64,000 nt of DNA from an uncultured Coprococcus sp. (GTDB taxonomy: Bacteria; Bacillota; Clostridia; Lachnospirales; Lachnospiraceae). Positions 1-7,167 of the stretch are shown here, in pieces (position 1 is the stretch's first letter; every line of letters begins with the position of its first letter). The notes under the pieces were generated by a model that saw only the letters and a program-made list of their open reading frames with translations, did not search any database and had not been told where the DNA came from. The stretch spans positions 1-64,000 of the forward strand of contig CAKQIY010000008.1 in NCBI GenBank assembly GCA_934247115.1, given 5' to 3'. The translations under genes were made by a program, and so were the position numbers.

Positions 1-50
1 TTGCAGTGTGCAAGTATCTTCTCGTAATCAGACTTTGTCATGTACAACAT
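1..50 (-). CDS. Probable JAMM/MPN metalloprotease, N-terminus only (cut by window edge)
   Basis: Reading leftward, an AAGGAGGA ribosome site (62-69) is followed by an ATG at 50 and an open frame giving MLYMTKSDYEKILAHC up to the window edge. The fragment is too short for a motif. Its position just downstream of the ThiF-like and ThiS-like genes, and the fact that the ThiS-like protein has two or three residues beyond its GG, suggest the JAMM (Mov34/MPN/PAD-1) protease that trims such carriers (HcyD in Wolinella succinogenes). The start of JAMM proteins often reads like this, but that is a weak argument. The presence of a gene start is fairly sure; the function is inferred from context. Confidence 0.5.
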   Translation of the reverse strand, partial: MLYMTKSDYEKILAHC

Positions 51-80
51 CTTACTTCATATCCTCCTTATATTCAACTA

Positions 81-292
81 TCTCTGTGACCCGCCTGTAT
101 CAACTATGTTGATCATGCTGAGGCTGATGACATATACCATATCAGGGATATACGAAGCCGCCGGTCCTTAGGTGGCGCCTTAAGCGGCACCTTAGTACCG
201 CTGCAGGCTGAGTTAAGCGGGAGCGCTCCCAGATATGGTATTGTCAGTCAGGCTCTGCATTCACAGCCCTATACACAGGCGAATTACAGAGA
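81..292. repeat. Nested palindromic element, sulfur-operon family, copy 1
   Basis: The ends of this region pair with each other (TCTCTGTGACCCGCCTGTAT on the left against ATACACAGGCG plus ACAGAGA on the right), and inside them CCATATC pairs with GATATGG. On the minus strand the centre carries the family core: CTTAACTCAG, CTGCAGCGGTACT, an inner hairpin, then ACCGGCGGCTTCGTAT. It fills the gap between the ThiF-like gene and the probable protease gene. The core is in the opposite orientation to copies 2-4. It has no coding capacity worth keeping. Confidence 0.85.
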
Positions 293-297
293 TCATT

Positions 298-1107
298 CTA
301 CTTACCGTCACACTCTACCTGCTCGTAGTCGATGAGCTTGGTGATGGTTGGATTTGGTCCACATACAGCACATCCACAGCCCTTCTTGTGAGGGAGTTTT
401 ACTGTGTGGAATTCCATCTTAAGTGCATCAAATGTAAGGAGTCTTCCTGTCAGAAGATCGCCAACTCCGATGAGATACTTGATCGCCTCCATAGCCTGAA
501 GACTTCCGATGACACCGCCCATTGCTCCGATTACACCGGCCTGCTTACATGTAGGAACCGCATCCTTTGGAGGTGGATCCTTGAATACACATCTGTAGCA
601 TGGTCCCTCATCCGGAACATATGTCATAAGCTGACCCTTGAATCTGATGATTCCTGCATGTGAAAATGGCTTCTTAGCCATAACACAGGCATCATTTATA
701 AGGAACTTTGCAGGGAAGTTGTCTGTTCCATCAATGATGAAATCATAGTCCTTGATGAGATCCATGATGTTCTCTGATGTAACGAACTCTCTGTATGTGA
801 TTACATTTACATCAGGGTTCATGGCATTCATTGTCTCCTTTGCGGATTTGACCTTTGCCTTGCCCACATCTGCTGTTCCGTGAATGATCTGTCTCTGGAG
901 ATTTGACAGATCTACCTCATCGGCATCAACGATACCGATCGTACCAACTCCGGCTGCTGCCAGGTACATAGCGGCTGGCGCTCCCAGTCCACCTGCGCCT
1001 ATGATCAACACCTTGCCATTTAACAATTTCTTCTGTCCCTTCACGCCAACTTCCTGAAGAATGATGTGACGTGAGTAACGCTCCATCTGTTCGTTTGTGA
1101 ATGCCAT
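298..1107 (-). CDS. ThiF/MoeB/HesA-family sulfur carrier protein adenylyltransferase (HcyF-like)
   Basis: 269 aa, full length for an E1-like enzyme. It has the nucleotide-binding GAGGLG at residues 37-42, the DADEVDLSNLQRQ segment near 61-73, a CYRC pair near 170 and a GCGCAVCG pair near 245 that would hold zinc, and a Cys in PTCKQAG near 185. The family adenylates the C-terminal glycine of a ThiS/MoaD-like carrier so that sulfur can be loaded as a thiocarboxylate. Its ATG overlaps by one base the stop of the ThiS-like gene, so the two are translated together. No thiamine or molybdopterin gene is near; the neighbours are sulfite reductase and MetY, so a role in homocysteine synthesis is the best inference. 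Confidence 0.9.
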   Translation of the reverse strand: MAFTNEQMERYSRHIILQEVGVKGQKKLLNGKVLIIGAGGLGAPAAMYLAAAGVGTIGIVDADEVDLSNLQRQIIHGTADVGKAKVKSAKETMNAMNPDVNVITYREFVTSENIMDLIKDYDFIIDGTDNFPAKFLINDACVMAKKPFSHAGIIRFKGQLMTYVPDEGPCYRCVFKDPPPKDAVPTCKQAGVIGAMGGVIGSLQAMEAIKYLIGVGDLLTGRLLTFDALKMEFHTVKLPHKKGCGCAVCGPNPTITKLIDYEQVECDGK

Positions 1108-1316
1108 TAGAAGCTGCCACCTCCCATGAAGTAGAGGAACTCTACTGTGTCGCCGTCCTTGAGCTCTGTTGTTGCAAATGCATCTGAGTCAACAAACTCA
1201 TCATTGACTGTTACTGTGACATAGTCTGGATTCTCAACGTTCTCTGACACGATGATCTGTGCTATTGTTGTTCCATCTGCTATCTCTTTCTTCTTTCCTG
1301 CTATTGTGACTGTCAT
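1107..1316 (-). CDS. ThiS/MoaD-like sulfur carrier protein with C-terminal extension (HcyS-like)
   Basis: 69 aa from the ATG at 1316, chosen because an AGGAGGA ribosome site lies directly before it; an in-frame ATG 24 bases upstream lies ahead of that site and is less likely. The fold is the ThiS beta-grasp type, ending in FLYFMGGGSF. ThiS and MoaD end in GG; here Ser-Phe (or Gly-Ser-Phe) follows, so the chain must be trimmed before it can be adenylated. That is how the Wolinella HcyS carrier behaves (trimmed by a JAMM protease, then used by MetY). It overlaps the ThiF-like gene by one base and follows the thioredoxin-like gene. Confidence 0.85.
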   Translation of the reverse strand: MTVTIAGKKKEIADGTTIAQIIVSENVENPDYVTVTVNDEFVDSDAFATTELKDGDTVEFLYFMGGGSF

Positions 1317-1387
1317 TTTTCTTTCCTCCTGACGATTCATTTGCGTGCCCGGAATTGCCGGACTTGCATAAAATGTGATTTTTTACT

Positions 1388-1705
1388 TTATATTATTTTT
1401 TTAACTTCCTCTTCCAGCGCATTTCTCTTCACAAGGCCACGGATGCGGGAAACCTCCTCGCCACCCTTGAAGAAGAGTATGGTTGGTGATGCCATGACTG
1501 CGTACTTCTCTGCAAGCTCTGCGTCGAAGTTTACATTTACCTTGTATACATTTACCTTGTCCTCGTAGTCATCCTCGATGCCGCCAAGGATAGGTGAGAG
1601 CTGCTTGCATGGTATGCAGCTGTCCGAATAGAATTCCACGATGACCGGGAGCTCCGACTGAAGAACCTTCGCATCGAAATCCTCTGCACTGACTCTTACT
1701 GCCAT
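1388..1705 (-). CDS. Thioredoxin-like protein with CIPC active site
   Basis: 105 aa, the normal size for thioredoxin, without a signal peptide, so cytoplasmic. The active site reads SCIPCKQ near residues 30-36 in place of the usual CGPC, and the conserved cis-Pro region appears as MASPTILFF near 72-80. GGAAAGGAG precedes the ATG. It lies in the sulfur operon between TusA-like and ThiS-like genes. It may supply electrons or carry persulfide for sulfite reduction or for release of sulfide from the carrier. The Gly-to-Ile change should raise or lower its redox potential and hints at a dedicated rather than a general thioredoxin; this is inference. Confidence 0.88.
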   Translation of the reverse strand: MAVRVSAEDFDAKVLQSELPVIVEFYSDSCIPCKQLSPILGGIEDDYEDKVNVYKVNVNFDAELAEKYAVMASPTILFFKGGEEVSRIRGLVKRNALEEEVKKII

Positions 1706-1722
1706 TCATTTTCTCCTTTCCT

Positions 1723-1930
1723 GCCGGATGTTTTCACTGCAATAAATTCACACTATGTATACATGTTCTGTCTTAACATACCTATCATGGGTCGTTTCCA
1801 CTTAACTCAGTCTGCAGCGGTACTATCGCTCGCAAGCTCGCTGAGTACCGGCGACTTCGTATTCCCATGATATGGTAATGTTAAGCAGAACATGTGACAG
1901 TATATAACAAAAGCAGTGAAAACATCCGGC
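1723..1930. repeat. Nested palindromic element, sulfur-operon family, copy 2
   Basis: An 18-bp perfect outer repeat (GCCGGATGTTTTCACTGC on the left, GCAGTGAAAACATCCGGC on the right) encloses a second stem (ACATGTTCTG with CAGAACATGT) and then the family core: CTTAACTCAG, CTGCAGCGGTACT, a small hairpin, GTACCGGCG, CTTCGTAT. It fills the gap between the thioredoxin-like and TusA-like genes. The core orientation is plus, opposite to transcription of the operon. Confidence 0.9.
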
Positions 1931-1943
1931 TTACCTTATCTGA

Positions 1944-2189
1944 TCAATCCTCCAGTTTTTTAACTATGAGATCGTAAGTACCGTTCTCGTTGTCGATGAG
2001 CTTCAGGATCTGTTGTCCTTCCTCCTTGAAGCTTCTTGGTACGTTCTGTACAGGCTCGCCATCGTTCATGGTGACCGCAAGCACCTGTCCTATCTCAAGC
2101 TCCTCCATGGCTACCTTTGCCTTGACAAATGTCATCGGGCACACCACATCAGTTATATCTACTCTGTCATTGATTTCGTAATCAGCCAT
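1944..2189 (-). CDS. TusA/SirA/YedF-like sulfurtransferase
   Basis: 81 aa, the usual length of TusA-like proteins. The family's CPxT motif appears as VVCPMTFVKAK near residues 16-26; the Cys carries a persulfide in known members. AAAGGAGG precedes the ATG, and the start overlaps the last 8 bases of the sulfite reductase gene, showing coupling. Its place between sulfite reductase and the carrier-protein genes suggests that it moves reduced sulfur from sulfite reductase to the ThiS-like carrier or buffers it. No tRNA-thiolation partner genes (TusBCDE, MnmA) are present here. Confidence 0.88.
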   Translation of the reverse strand: MADYEINDRVDITDVVCPMTFVKAKVAMEELEIGQVLAVTMNDGEPVQNVPRSFKEEGQQILKLIDNENGTYDLIVKKLED

Positions 2190-3042
2190 TGTAAGCCTCC
2201 TTTAATACTTCTTTGAATTTGTCTAAGCCCACACGCTCCAATGTAAACTGGAAACGCTCGCTTGGTTTTGCATTGTCTGCAAAGAACTGTATTGCCGCAT
2301 CTGTGATACGGAAAAGCTGCTCCTCAGATGTAACAACCGGAAGTAACTCCTCGCCGCGGTGGATCGTATTTCCAAATAATCCTCCAAATGAGACAAGGTA
2401 TCCTGTCTCGCCCTTCCATGCATCTGTAGGACATGCCTTTGCGCATCGACCGCAGTAGTTACATTTGTCTGTGTCGAGGATGATCTTGCCGTCCGCCATG
2501 GTGATCGCGCCCTCACGGCACGCCTTGACGCACACGCCACACATGATACATGATGGCTCATCCCACTCTACTACCATTGCGCCCTTGATTCCCACGTCGT
2601 TCTCCTCTGCCTTCAGACAGTTGTTCTGGCACCCTGTGACACCGAACTTGAACTTGTGAGGAAGCTCCCTTGCGTAATATCTCGCATCAAGCTTCTTGGC
2701 TATGTCATATGTGTCTATGTTGCCGCTCGGACAGATCTGATTTCCCTGGCACGCTGTGACTGTTCTTACTCTTGGGCCACACACACCCGGCTTACAGCCT
2801 CCCTTTGCCAGTTCTTCCTTTACCTCTTCCACATCGTCAAGCTTGACAAATGGGATCTCGACGCTCTGTCTCGATGTAAGATGTACATGTCCATCTCCGT
2901 ATTTCTCGGCAACCTCTGCTATCTTCTTGAGATTCTCTGCGGTAAGGTTTCCTCCCACCACCTGAAGTCTCAGTGAAAAGTTATTCTTCTGCTTCTGTCT
3001 CATGAATCCGCCCTTTTTCAGAGCTGCGTAATCTACTGCCAT
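2182..3042 (-). CDS. Siroheme sulfite reductase with ferredoxin domain (small, AsrC-like)
   Basis: 286 aa from the ATG at 3042, chosen because GGAGGA sits seven bases before it; a TTG five codons upstream overlaps that site. The N-terminal half is the nitrite/sulfite reductase ferredoxin-like domain. The siroheme/4Fe-4S ligands appear as ACQGNQIC (C-x5-C, near 100-107) and GCQNNC (C-x3-C, near 137-142). A two-cluster ferredoxin domain follows (CIMCGVCVKAC near 164-174, CNYCGRCAKAC near 191-201). Such short enzymes reduce sulfite to sulfide with six electrons in anaerobes. It lies between metY and the TusA-like gene. Nitrite as substrate cannot be excluded from sequence, but the context strongly favours sulfite. 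Confidence 0.9.
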   Translation of the reverse strand: MAVDYAALKKGGFMRQKQKNNFSLRLQVVGGNLTAENLKKIAEVAEKYGDGHVHLTSRQSVEIPFVKLDDVEEVKEELAKGGCKPGVCGPRVRTVTACQGNQICPSGNIDTYDIAKKLDARYYARELPHKFKFGVTGCQNNCLKAEENDVGIKGAMVVEWDEPSCIMCGVCVKACREGAITMADGKIILDTDKCNYCGRCAKACPTDAWKGETGYLVSFGGLFGNTIHRGEELLPVVTSEEQLFRITDAAIQFFADNAKPSERFQFTLERVGLDKFKEVLKEAYNG

Positions 3043-3069
3043 ATGTAGTTCCTCCAAATCATTTGTGTA

Positions 3070-4293
3070 TTAGTCGGCAAGGGCCTTCTGGAAATCTTCT
3101 ATCAGATCCTCCACGTCCTCGATTCCGACACTAATACGAATCATATCATCATATACGTTGGCGTCAAGCTTCTCCTGCTCTGTGCTGTGCGCATTCAGTG
3201 TTGATTCAGGATGTACGATAAGTGTCTTCGTATCTCCTATGTTCGACACTATCTGCGGTATCGTGAGCTTGTTCATCACCGCAAATGCTTTCTCCTTGCT
3301 GCCAACTCTTATAGTGATTATGGCACCATAACCTCCATGGAGCTGCTCATCTGCAATGTCATGCCAAGGACTGGATTCAAGTCCCGGATAGTTGACCTTC
3401 ACACCCTCCTGGCTTTCCAGAAACTGTGCAAGGGCAAGTGCATTGTGACAACATCGCTCCATCCGAAGCCCCAGTGTCTCCATGCCCAGCATATTGTAAA
3501 ATGCTGTCTGCGGAGCTATGCAGGCTCCTGTGTTTCTAAAAAGTCCGTTCCTGAGCTTTGCTATGTAAGCGAACTTTCCGAACATCTTGTACTGCTGCAG
3601 AAGCGGATAACGCTCTGCGTCCCATTTGAAATTGCCGCTGTCGGTGATGACTCCGCTTATGGCATCGCTGTTGCCATTGATGTACTTGGATGTGGAATTG
3701 ATGACTATGTCCGCTCCAAGTGTAAGCGGTGTTACCAGGTATGCTGTGGCAACTGTGTTGTCTATCAGAAGAGGAAGTCTTTGTGAATGTGCCAGCTCCG
3801 AAAGAGCCTTTATATCCACCACATCAAGCTTCGGATTGCCGATCGTCTCAGCAAATATCACTCTGGTATTCTCCGTGATCGCCGCCTCAACCGCTTCCTT
3901 ATTCGATATCTCCACAAATGTCGTCTTGATCCCAAATGCCTCCAGATCGTGGAACAGATCTATCGTTCCACCGTAGAGTCCTGTGCTGGAGACTATCTCT
4001 CCGCCAGTTCCTACTATATTTAAGAGTGCATTTGTGAGTGCCGCCATTCCAGAAGAACACGCTACCGAACCCACTCCCTTTTCAAGATTCGTCATCCGCT
4101 CCTCAAATGCAGCTATCGTCGGGTTGTTGATCCTCGTGTAAGAATAACCCGTCGCCTTGTTGTGGAAAAGCTTCTCATGCTGCTCCGCTGAAGGCTGATA
4201 GAATGCACTGGATTGATAGATCGGTGTAAGTGTGGCGCCTGTATTCCCATCACCAAGCTTTGCGCTGTGTAATAATGCTGTGTTAAATCTCAT
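3070..4293 (-). CDS. metY: O-acetylhomoserine sulfhydrylase (O-acetylhomoserine aminocarboxypropyltransferase)
   Basis: 407 aa, close to the usual 420-430 aa of the Cys/Met metabolism PLP enzyme family. The PLP lysine lies in INSTSKYINGNSDAISG near residue 204, with the SSGMAAL segment near 82 and the YGGTIDLF segment near 105. The enzyme makes homocysteine from O-acetylhomoserine and sulfide, or, in Wolinella, from a thiocarboxylated carrier protein. It is the first gene of the operon, behind a strong promoter that carries two candidate Rrf2 operators. Its ribosome site (GAGG, then ten or more bases) is weak compared with the rest of the operon. MetY is favoured over MetB/CGL because of the sulfur-carrier neighbours. 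Confidence 0.92.
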   Translation of the reverse strand: MRFNTALLHSAKLGDGNTGATLTPIYQSSAFYQPSAEQHEKLFHNKATGYSYTRINNPTIAAFEERMTNLEKGVGSVACSSGMAALTNALLNIVGTGGEIVSSTGLYGGTIDLFHDLEAFGIKTTFVEISNKEAVEAAITENTRVIFAETIGNPKLDVVDIKALSELAHSQRLPLLIDNTVATAYLVTPLTLGADIVINSTSKYINGNSDAISGVITDSGNFKWDAERYPLLQQYKMFGKFAYIAKLRNGLFRNTGACIAPQTAFYNMLGMETLGLRMERCCHNALALAQFLESQEGVKVNYPGLESSPWHDIADEQLHGGYGAIITIRVGSKEKAFAVMNKLTIPQIVSNIGDTKTLIVHPESTLNAHSTEQEKLDANVYDDMIRISVGIEDVEDLIEDFQKALAD

Positions 4294-4331
4294 GATCTTC
4301 TATGCCTCACTAAATAATAAATCCTATAATT

Positions 4332-4381
4332 CCTACGAATATGATAGGATTATAGCTCTTATACCCTACTATGTCAATAGG
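4332..4381 (-). promoter_or_regulatory. metY promoter with two CCTA-N9-TAGG operators (candidate Rrf2 sites)
   Basis: On the minus strand TTGACA (4372-4377) is separated by exactly 17 bases from TATAAT (4349-4354). The -35 box is inside CCTATTGACATAGTAGG (4365-4381), a sequence also found at 25871-25887 and 36075-36091. A second site of the same form, CCTA-N9-TAGG (4332-4348), lies at the -10/start region; the two are 33 bp apart centre to centre, about three helical turns. Such overlap suggests repression. The assignment to the Rrf2 protein at 35525-35935 is an inference from the copy in that gene's own promoter. Confidence 0.8.
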
Positions 4382-4410
4382 AATTGTAAAATAAGCAATG
4401 CAGATAAGCT

Positions 4411-4458
4411 AAAAAAAGGATCAGATGGGAGTTTTACTCACATTCTGACCCTTTTTTG
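4411..4458. terminator. Bidirectional intrinsic terminator between MATE gene and metY promoter
   Basis: AAAAAAAGGATCAGATG pairs across a short loop with CATTCTGACCCTTTTTT, giving a stem with an A-run on one side and a U-run on the other in both directions. It ends minus-strand transcription from the MATE gene before the metY promoter. Confidence 0.8.
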
Positions 4459-4460
4459 AG

Positions 4461-4770
4461 GTTATCTATATGGCGCATGCCATTCCACGAGCCGCGTTAG
4501 CGGCGAGGGGGGCATTGCTTATTATGTAGTGGTAGTCATCGGGAGCTTGCTCACAATCAACTGGTGTTTTTTTGTTATCTATATGGCGCATGCCATTCCA
4601 CGAGCTGCGTTAGCGGCGAGGGGAGCATGGCTTATTTTATAATTTCGTCCGTCTTCCACGGCGCATGCCATCCTCAGGGCCGCGTTAGCGGCGAGATGGG
4701 CATTGCTTATTTTATAATTCCGTACGGTATACACGGCACATGCCATTCTCTGGCAGCTTCCCCATACGTT
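4461..4770. repeat. Tandem array of four diverged GC-rich repeat units
   Basis: Four units start at about 4461, 4574, 4660 and 4735. The first three share GGCGCATGCCAT, then CGTTAGCGGCGAG, then GCAT.GCTTATT; the fourth keeps only GGCACATGCCATTCT and is cut short. Unit spacing is uneven (113, 86, 75 bp), unlike CRISPR. CCGCGTTAGCGGCG can itself form a hairpin. The array lies between the MATE stop codon and its terminator. Open frames across it only translate the repeat and are not taken as genes. Confidence 0.85.
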
Positions 4771-4775
4771 TTCAC

Positions 4776-6149
4776 TCATTTCTTATTTGCAATTTTCTTA
4801 TACAGCATCTTCCTCACATAGAAATAACATACTATCTGCATAGCAAGGGTTATGATCCAGGACGCCGGATATGAGATGAACAGAACCGCCAGGGATCTGT
4901 GTCTCGGGAAAATCCAGTATATCCACACGATTCGGGTTCCCACCGTTCCTATGATCGAGAGGAGCATCGGAACTCCGGAATGTCCCATCCCACGAAGCGC
5001 CCCCGGGAACAAGTCCATAAATCCGCAAAGGAAATATGTGACTGTCGTATACAGCAGAATCTCCATTCCGCACTTTATAACCGCGTCGCTGCTCGTATAT
5101 ATATGCAGCAGCTGCGGTCCAAAGAAATACGCTCCATTGCCCAGAACCATCATTGCCGCAAATGACAATATCAGACAGTCGATCAGAACTCTCTCCATAC
5201 GTTTCCATTTGCCGACACCGTAGTTCTGGCTCGTAAAACTCATGCACGCCTGCGTTACAGCATTCACCGTCACATACAGAAATCCAAATATATTATTTGC
5301 CGCCGTGTAGCCCGCCATGGCAACCGAGCCAAATGAGTTGACTGACGACTGAAGCAGCACATTCGAAAAGTTGATGACTGTGCTCTGAATTCCCGCCGGA
5401 ACTCCGACCGAAAAGATCTGCTTTACATATACCCCCTTGATGGTAAGCTTTGAAAATCTCAGCTGATAGCTCGTCTCTGACATGTAGAGACAACGGAGCA
5501 CAAGCACGCAGGATATCAGCTGTGAAATGACAGTTCCGATTGCAACTCCGGCAACTCCAAACTTGAAAACGATCACAAAGCACAGGTTAAGTCCTGTATT
5601 TGCAATCCCGGAGATAACCAGAAAAATGAGCGGTCTTTTTGTATCTCCCACCGCTCGAAGTATGGCAGCACCGTAATTGTACAGCATAAAAAACGGCATT
5701 CCCAGAAAGTAAATCCGCATATATAAAGAAGAAAGTCCGATGACGTCCCCAGGAGTATCCATAAGCTCAAGCGCTGGTTTTGCGCAAACCCACCCGACAA
5801 AGGCCATAATAATACCGCTGATCAGCGCTAACGTGATCGCGGTATGTACTGTCTCTGACATTTCTTTATCTTTTCCTGCGGCATAAAATCTTGCCGCAAG
5901 CACATTTGCCCCAAGGGATATACCTATGAACAAGTTGGTGAATACATTGATAAGTGCCGTGGTTGAACCGACCGCCGCCAGCGACTCGTTACCACTGAAC
6001 TTCCCGACAACAATGATATCCACCGCATTGAACATCAGCTGCAGAACCCCCGAGAGCATAAGCGGGAGCGAAAATGAGATCAGCTTATCCATGATCGTCC
6101 CGTTGCACATATCAATTTCATATTTATTGTGTTTTACTGTAGAACTCAT
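4776..6149 (-). CDS. MATE-family multidrug/sodium antiporter
   Basis: 457 aa with about 12 hydrophobic segments, the usual MATE size and layout in two six-helix halves (matE domains near 20-180 and 245-405). The N-terminus MSSTVKHNKYEIDMCNGTIMDKLISFSLPLMLSG is the type seen in Firmicutes DinF/NorM relatives. AGAGGAAAG precedes the ATG. MATE proteins export cationic drugs or metabolites using sodium or proton gradients; the substrate cannot be told. It is preceded by a structured leader with its own terminator-like hairpin (6214-6360), so its expression is probably controlled by attenuation. Confidence 0.92.
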   Translation of the reverse strand: MSSTVKHNKYEIDMCNGTIMDKLISFSLPLMLSGVLQLMFNAVDIIVVGKFSGNESLAAVGSTTALINVFTNLFIGISLGANVLAARFYAAGKDKEMSETVHTAITLALISGIIMAFVGWVCAKPALELMDTPGDVIGLSSLYMRIYFLGMPFFMLYNYGAAILRAVGDTKRPLIFLVISGIANTGLNLCFVIVFKFGVAGVAIGTVISQLISCVLVLRCLYMSETSYQLRFSKLTIKGVYVKQIFSVGVPAGIQSTVINFSNVLLQSSVNSFGSVAMAGYTAANNIFGFLYVTVNAVTQACMSFTSQNYGVGKWKRMERVLIDCLILSFAAMMVLGNGAYFFGPQLLHIYTSSDAVIKCGMEILLYTTVTYFLCGFMDLFPGALRGMGHSGVPMLLSIIGTVGTRIVWIYWIFPRHRSLAVLFISYPASWIITLAMQIVCYFYVRKMLYKKIANKK

Positions 6150-6213
6150 AACTTTCCTCTGATTCTCCGAAAATAGCGCATCAATTTCTATAGAATTTTC
6201 TCTTTTTCACGAA

Positions 6214-6360
6214 TAAAAAAGGAGTTCCACTGTCGGCAGAACTCCCTGAACATTTTCTTTCGGCATCTCTGTCTATCCGAGTTTTGGTAAATTAAGTTTA
6301 CGTCAATCTGATAGGCAACTCTTGCCACCTGCATAACAGCGTTTACCCCTGTTTCTGTTA
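6214..6360 (-). promoter_or_regulatory. Structured leader of the MATE gene: possible riboswitch plus terminator
   Basis: Read on the minus strand, about 100 bases with several stems (AACAG/CTGTT, GGCAA-GAG-TTGCC, CTATC/GATAG around GTAAAC..TTTAC) are followed by a terminator: GGAGTTC, loop, GAACTCC, TTTTTT (6214-6246). The order ACAGGGGTAAACG, GACGTAAAC, then GATAGACAGAGATGCCGAA (6258-6353) resembles the conserved boxes of the c-di-GMP-I (GEMM) class, but CAAA is TAAA in both boxes and the last hairpin pairs poorly. The terminator could instead serve only the upstream lipoprotein gene. Riboswitch class is uncertain; a structured attenuator is likely. Confidence 0.4.
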
Positions 6361-6427
6361 TACATTATATTCTATTTTTAAAGAAAATCAATAAACCCAT
6401 ATTATCTTTTTATTCACTCAGCCTTTT

Positions 6428-7138
6428 TCATTCCGCCTCAAACCGGGCTCCAATCTCACCTGCATAGCTTTCTGCATATGAGCCTGTTTCTCCAACTATC
6501 GTGAGCTTTTCTGTACCGCCCATAAACATGTATTTATTCAGCTCCGTCACACCTGCCGGAATATGCAGACGCTCCATACTCCCCAAGAAGAAATTGCTCT
6601 CATTAAATGTAGTGACTTTATCCCCAAGGTCAACGATTCGTAAGTTGTCACAGTTGAACGTACCCTCTCCAACCGTTTCAACACCGGTTGCCAGAACAAC
6701 CTGCAGACACGCATTGTTGCAGAACGTATACGAAAGCTCCTTTATCGTATCAGGCAGTGAGATTCCCTTTATAAAACTGTCATTACTAAAAGTCCCATCC
6801 ATTATAGATATGACATCCTTTCCGTCTATCTGCTCCGGTATGACAACTATCGGGTCACTTCCGTTGTATGCCTTTATGGATACACTGTCTCCATGATCTA
6901 CATATTCAAAGTCTGATGCCGGTGTTTTTGCGTGATTTTTCACGTCGTCCACCGTGATTTCTACACTGTCTGTTACGGATACTCCATCATCGTTGTTAGT
7001 CTCTTCCCCCTCTGCAGTATCAACAGCGGTGCTCACCGCTGTGTCCTCTGTATCGACGCTTGTATCCTTTTTATCTCCGCACGCAGCAAAGCTCATCATC
7101 ACCGCCATTGCTGCTATTATCGCTATTATCTTCTTCAT
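6428..7138 (-). CDS. BspA-like leucine-rich-repeat lipoprotein, copy A
   Basis: 236 aa. The N-terminus is a lipoprotein signal (MKKIIAIIAAMAVMMSFAAC) with the lipidated Cys at 20. A Thr/Asp-rich linker (about 22-55) is followed by LRR_5-type repeats (IVVIPEQIDGKDV, GISLPDTIKELSY, LRIVDLGDKVTTF, LERLHIPAGVTEL). It would sit outside the membrane; BspA-like repeats often bind host or bacterial surfaces, but no ligand can be named. Residues around 60-130 are almost identical to the neighbouring copy B, while both ends differ, which points to tandem duplication with gene conversion. Confidence 0.85.
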   Translation of the reverse strand: MKKIIAIIAAMAVMMSFAACGDKKDTSVDTEDTAVSTAVDTAEGEETNNDDGVSVTDSVEITVDDVKNHAKTPASDFEYVDHGDSVSIKAYNGSDPIVVIPEQIDGKDVISIMDGTFSNDSFIKGISLPDTIKELSYTFCNNACLQVVLATGVETVGEGTFNCDNLRIVDLGDKVTTFNESNFFLGSMERLHIPAGVTELNKYMFMGGTEKLTIVGETGSYAESYAGEIGARFEAE

Positions 7139-7167
7139 AATATCCTCTCCTCATTATTCCAGCCGAT

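Noticed and set aside
235..663. 142-codon plus-strand frame near the left edge
   Set aside because: Overlaps the ThiF-like gene in antisense and begins in the palindromic element; no support.
298..1316. Thiamine or molybdopterin synthesis genes (thiF/thiS or moeB/moaD)
   Set aside because: No thiG, thiH, thiE, moaE or moaC nearby, the carrier has residues beyond GG, and the operon contains sulfite reductase and metY.
4461..4770. Tandem repeats considered as a CRISPR array
   Set aside because: Units are of uneven length, diverged, GC-rich and not separated by unique spacers of constant length; no cas genes are present.
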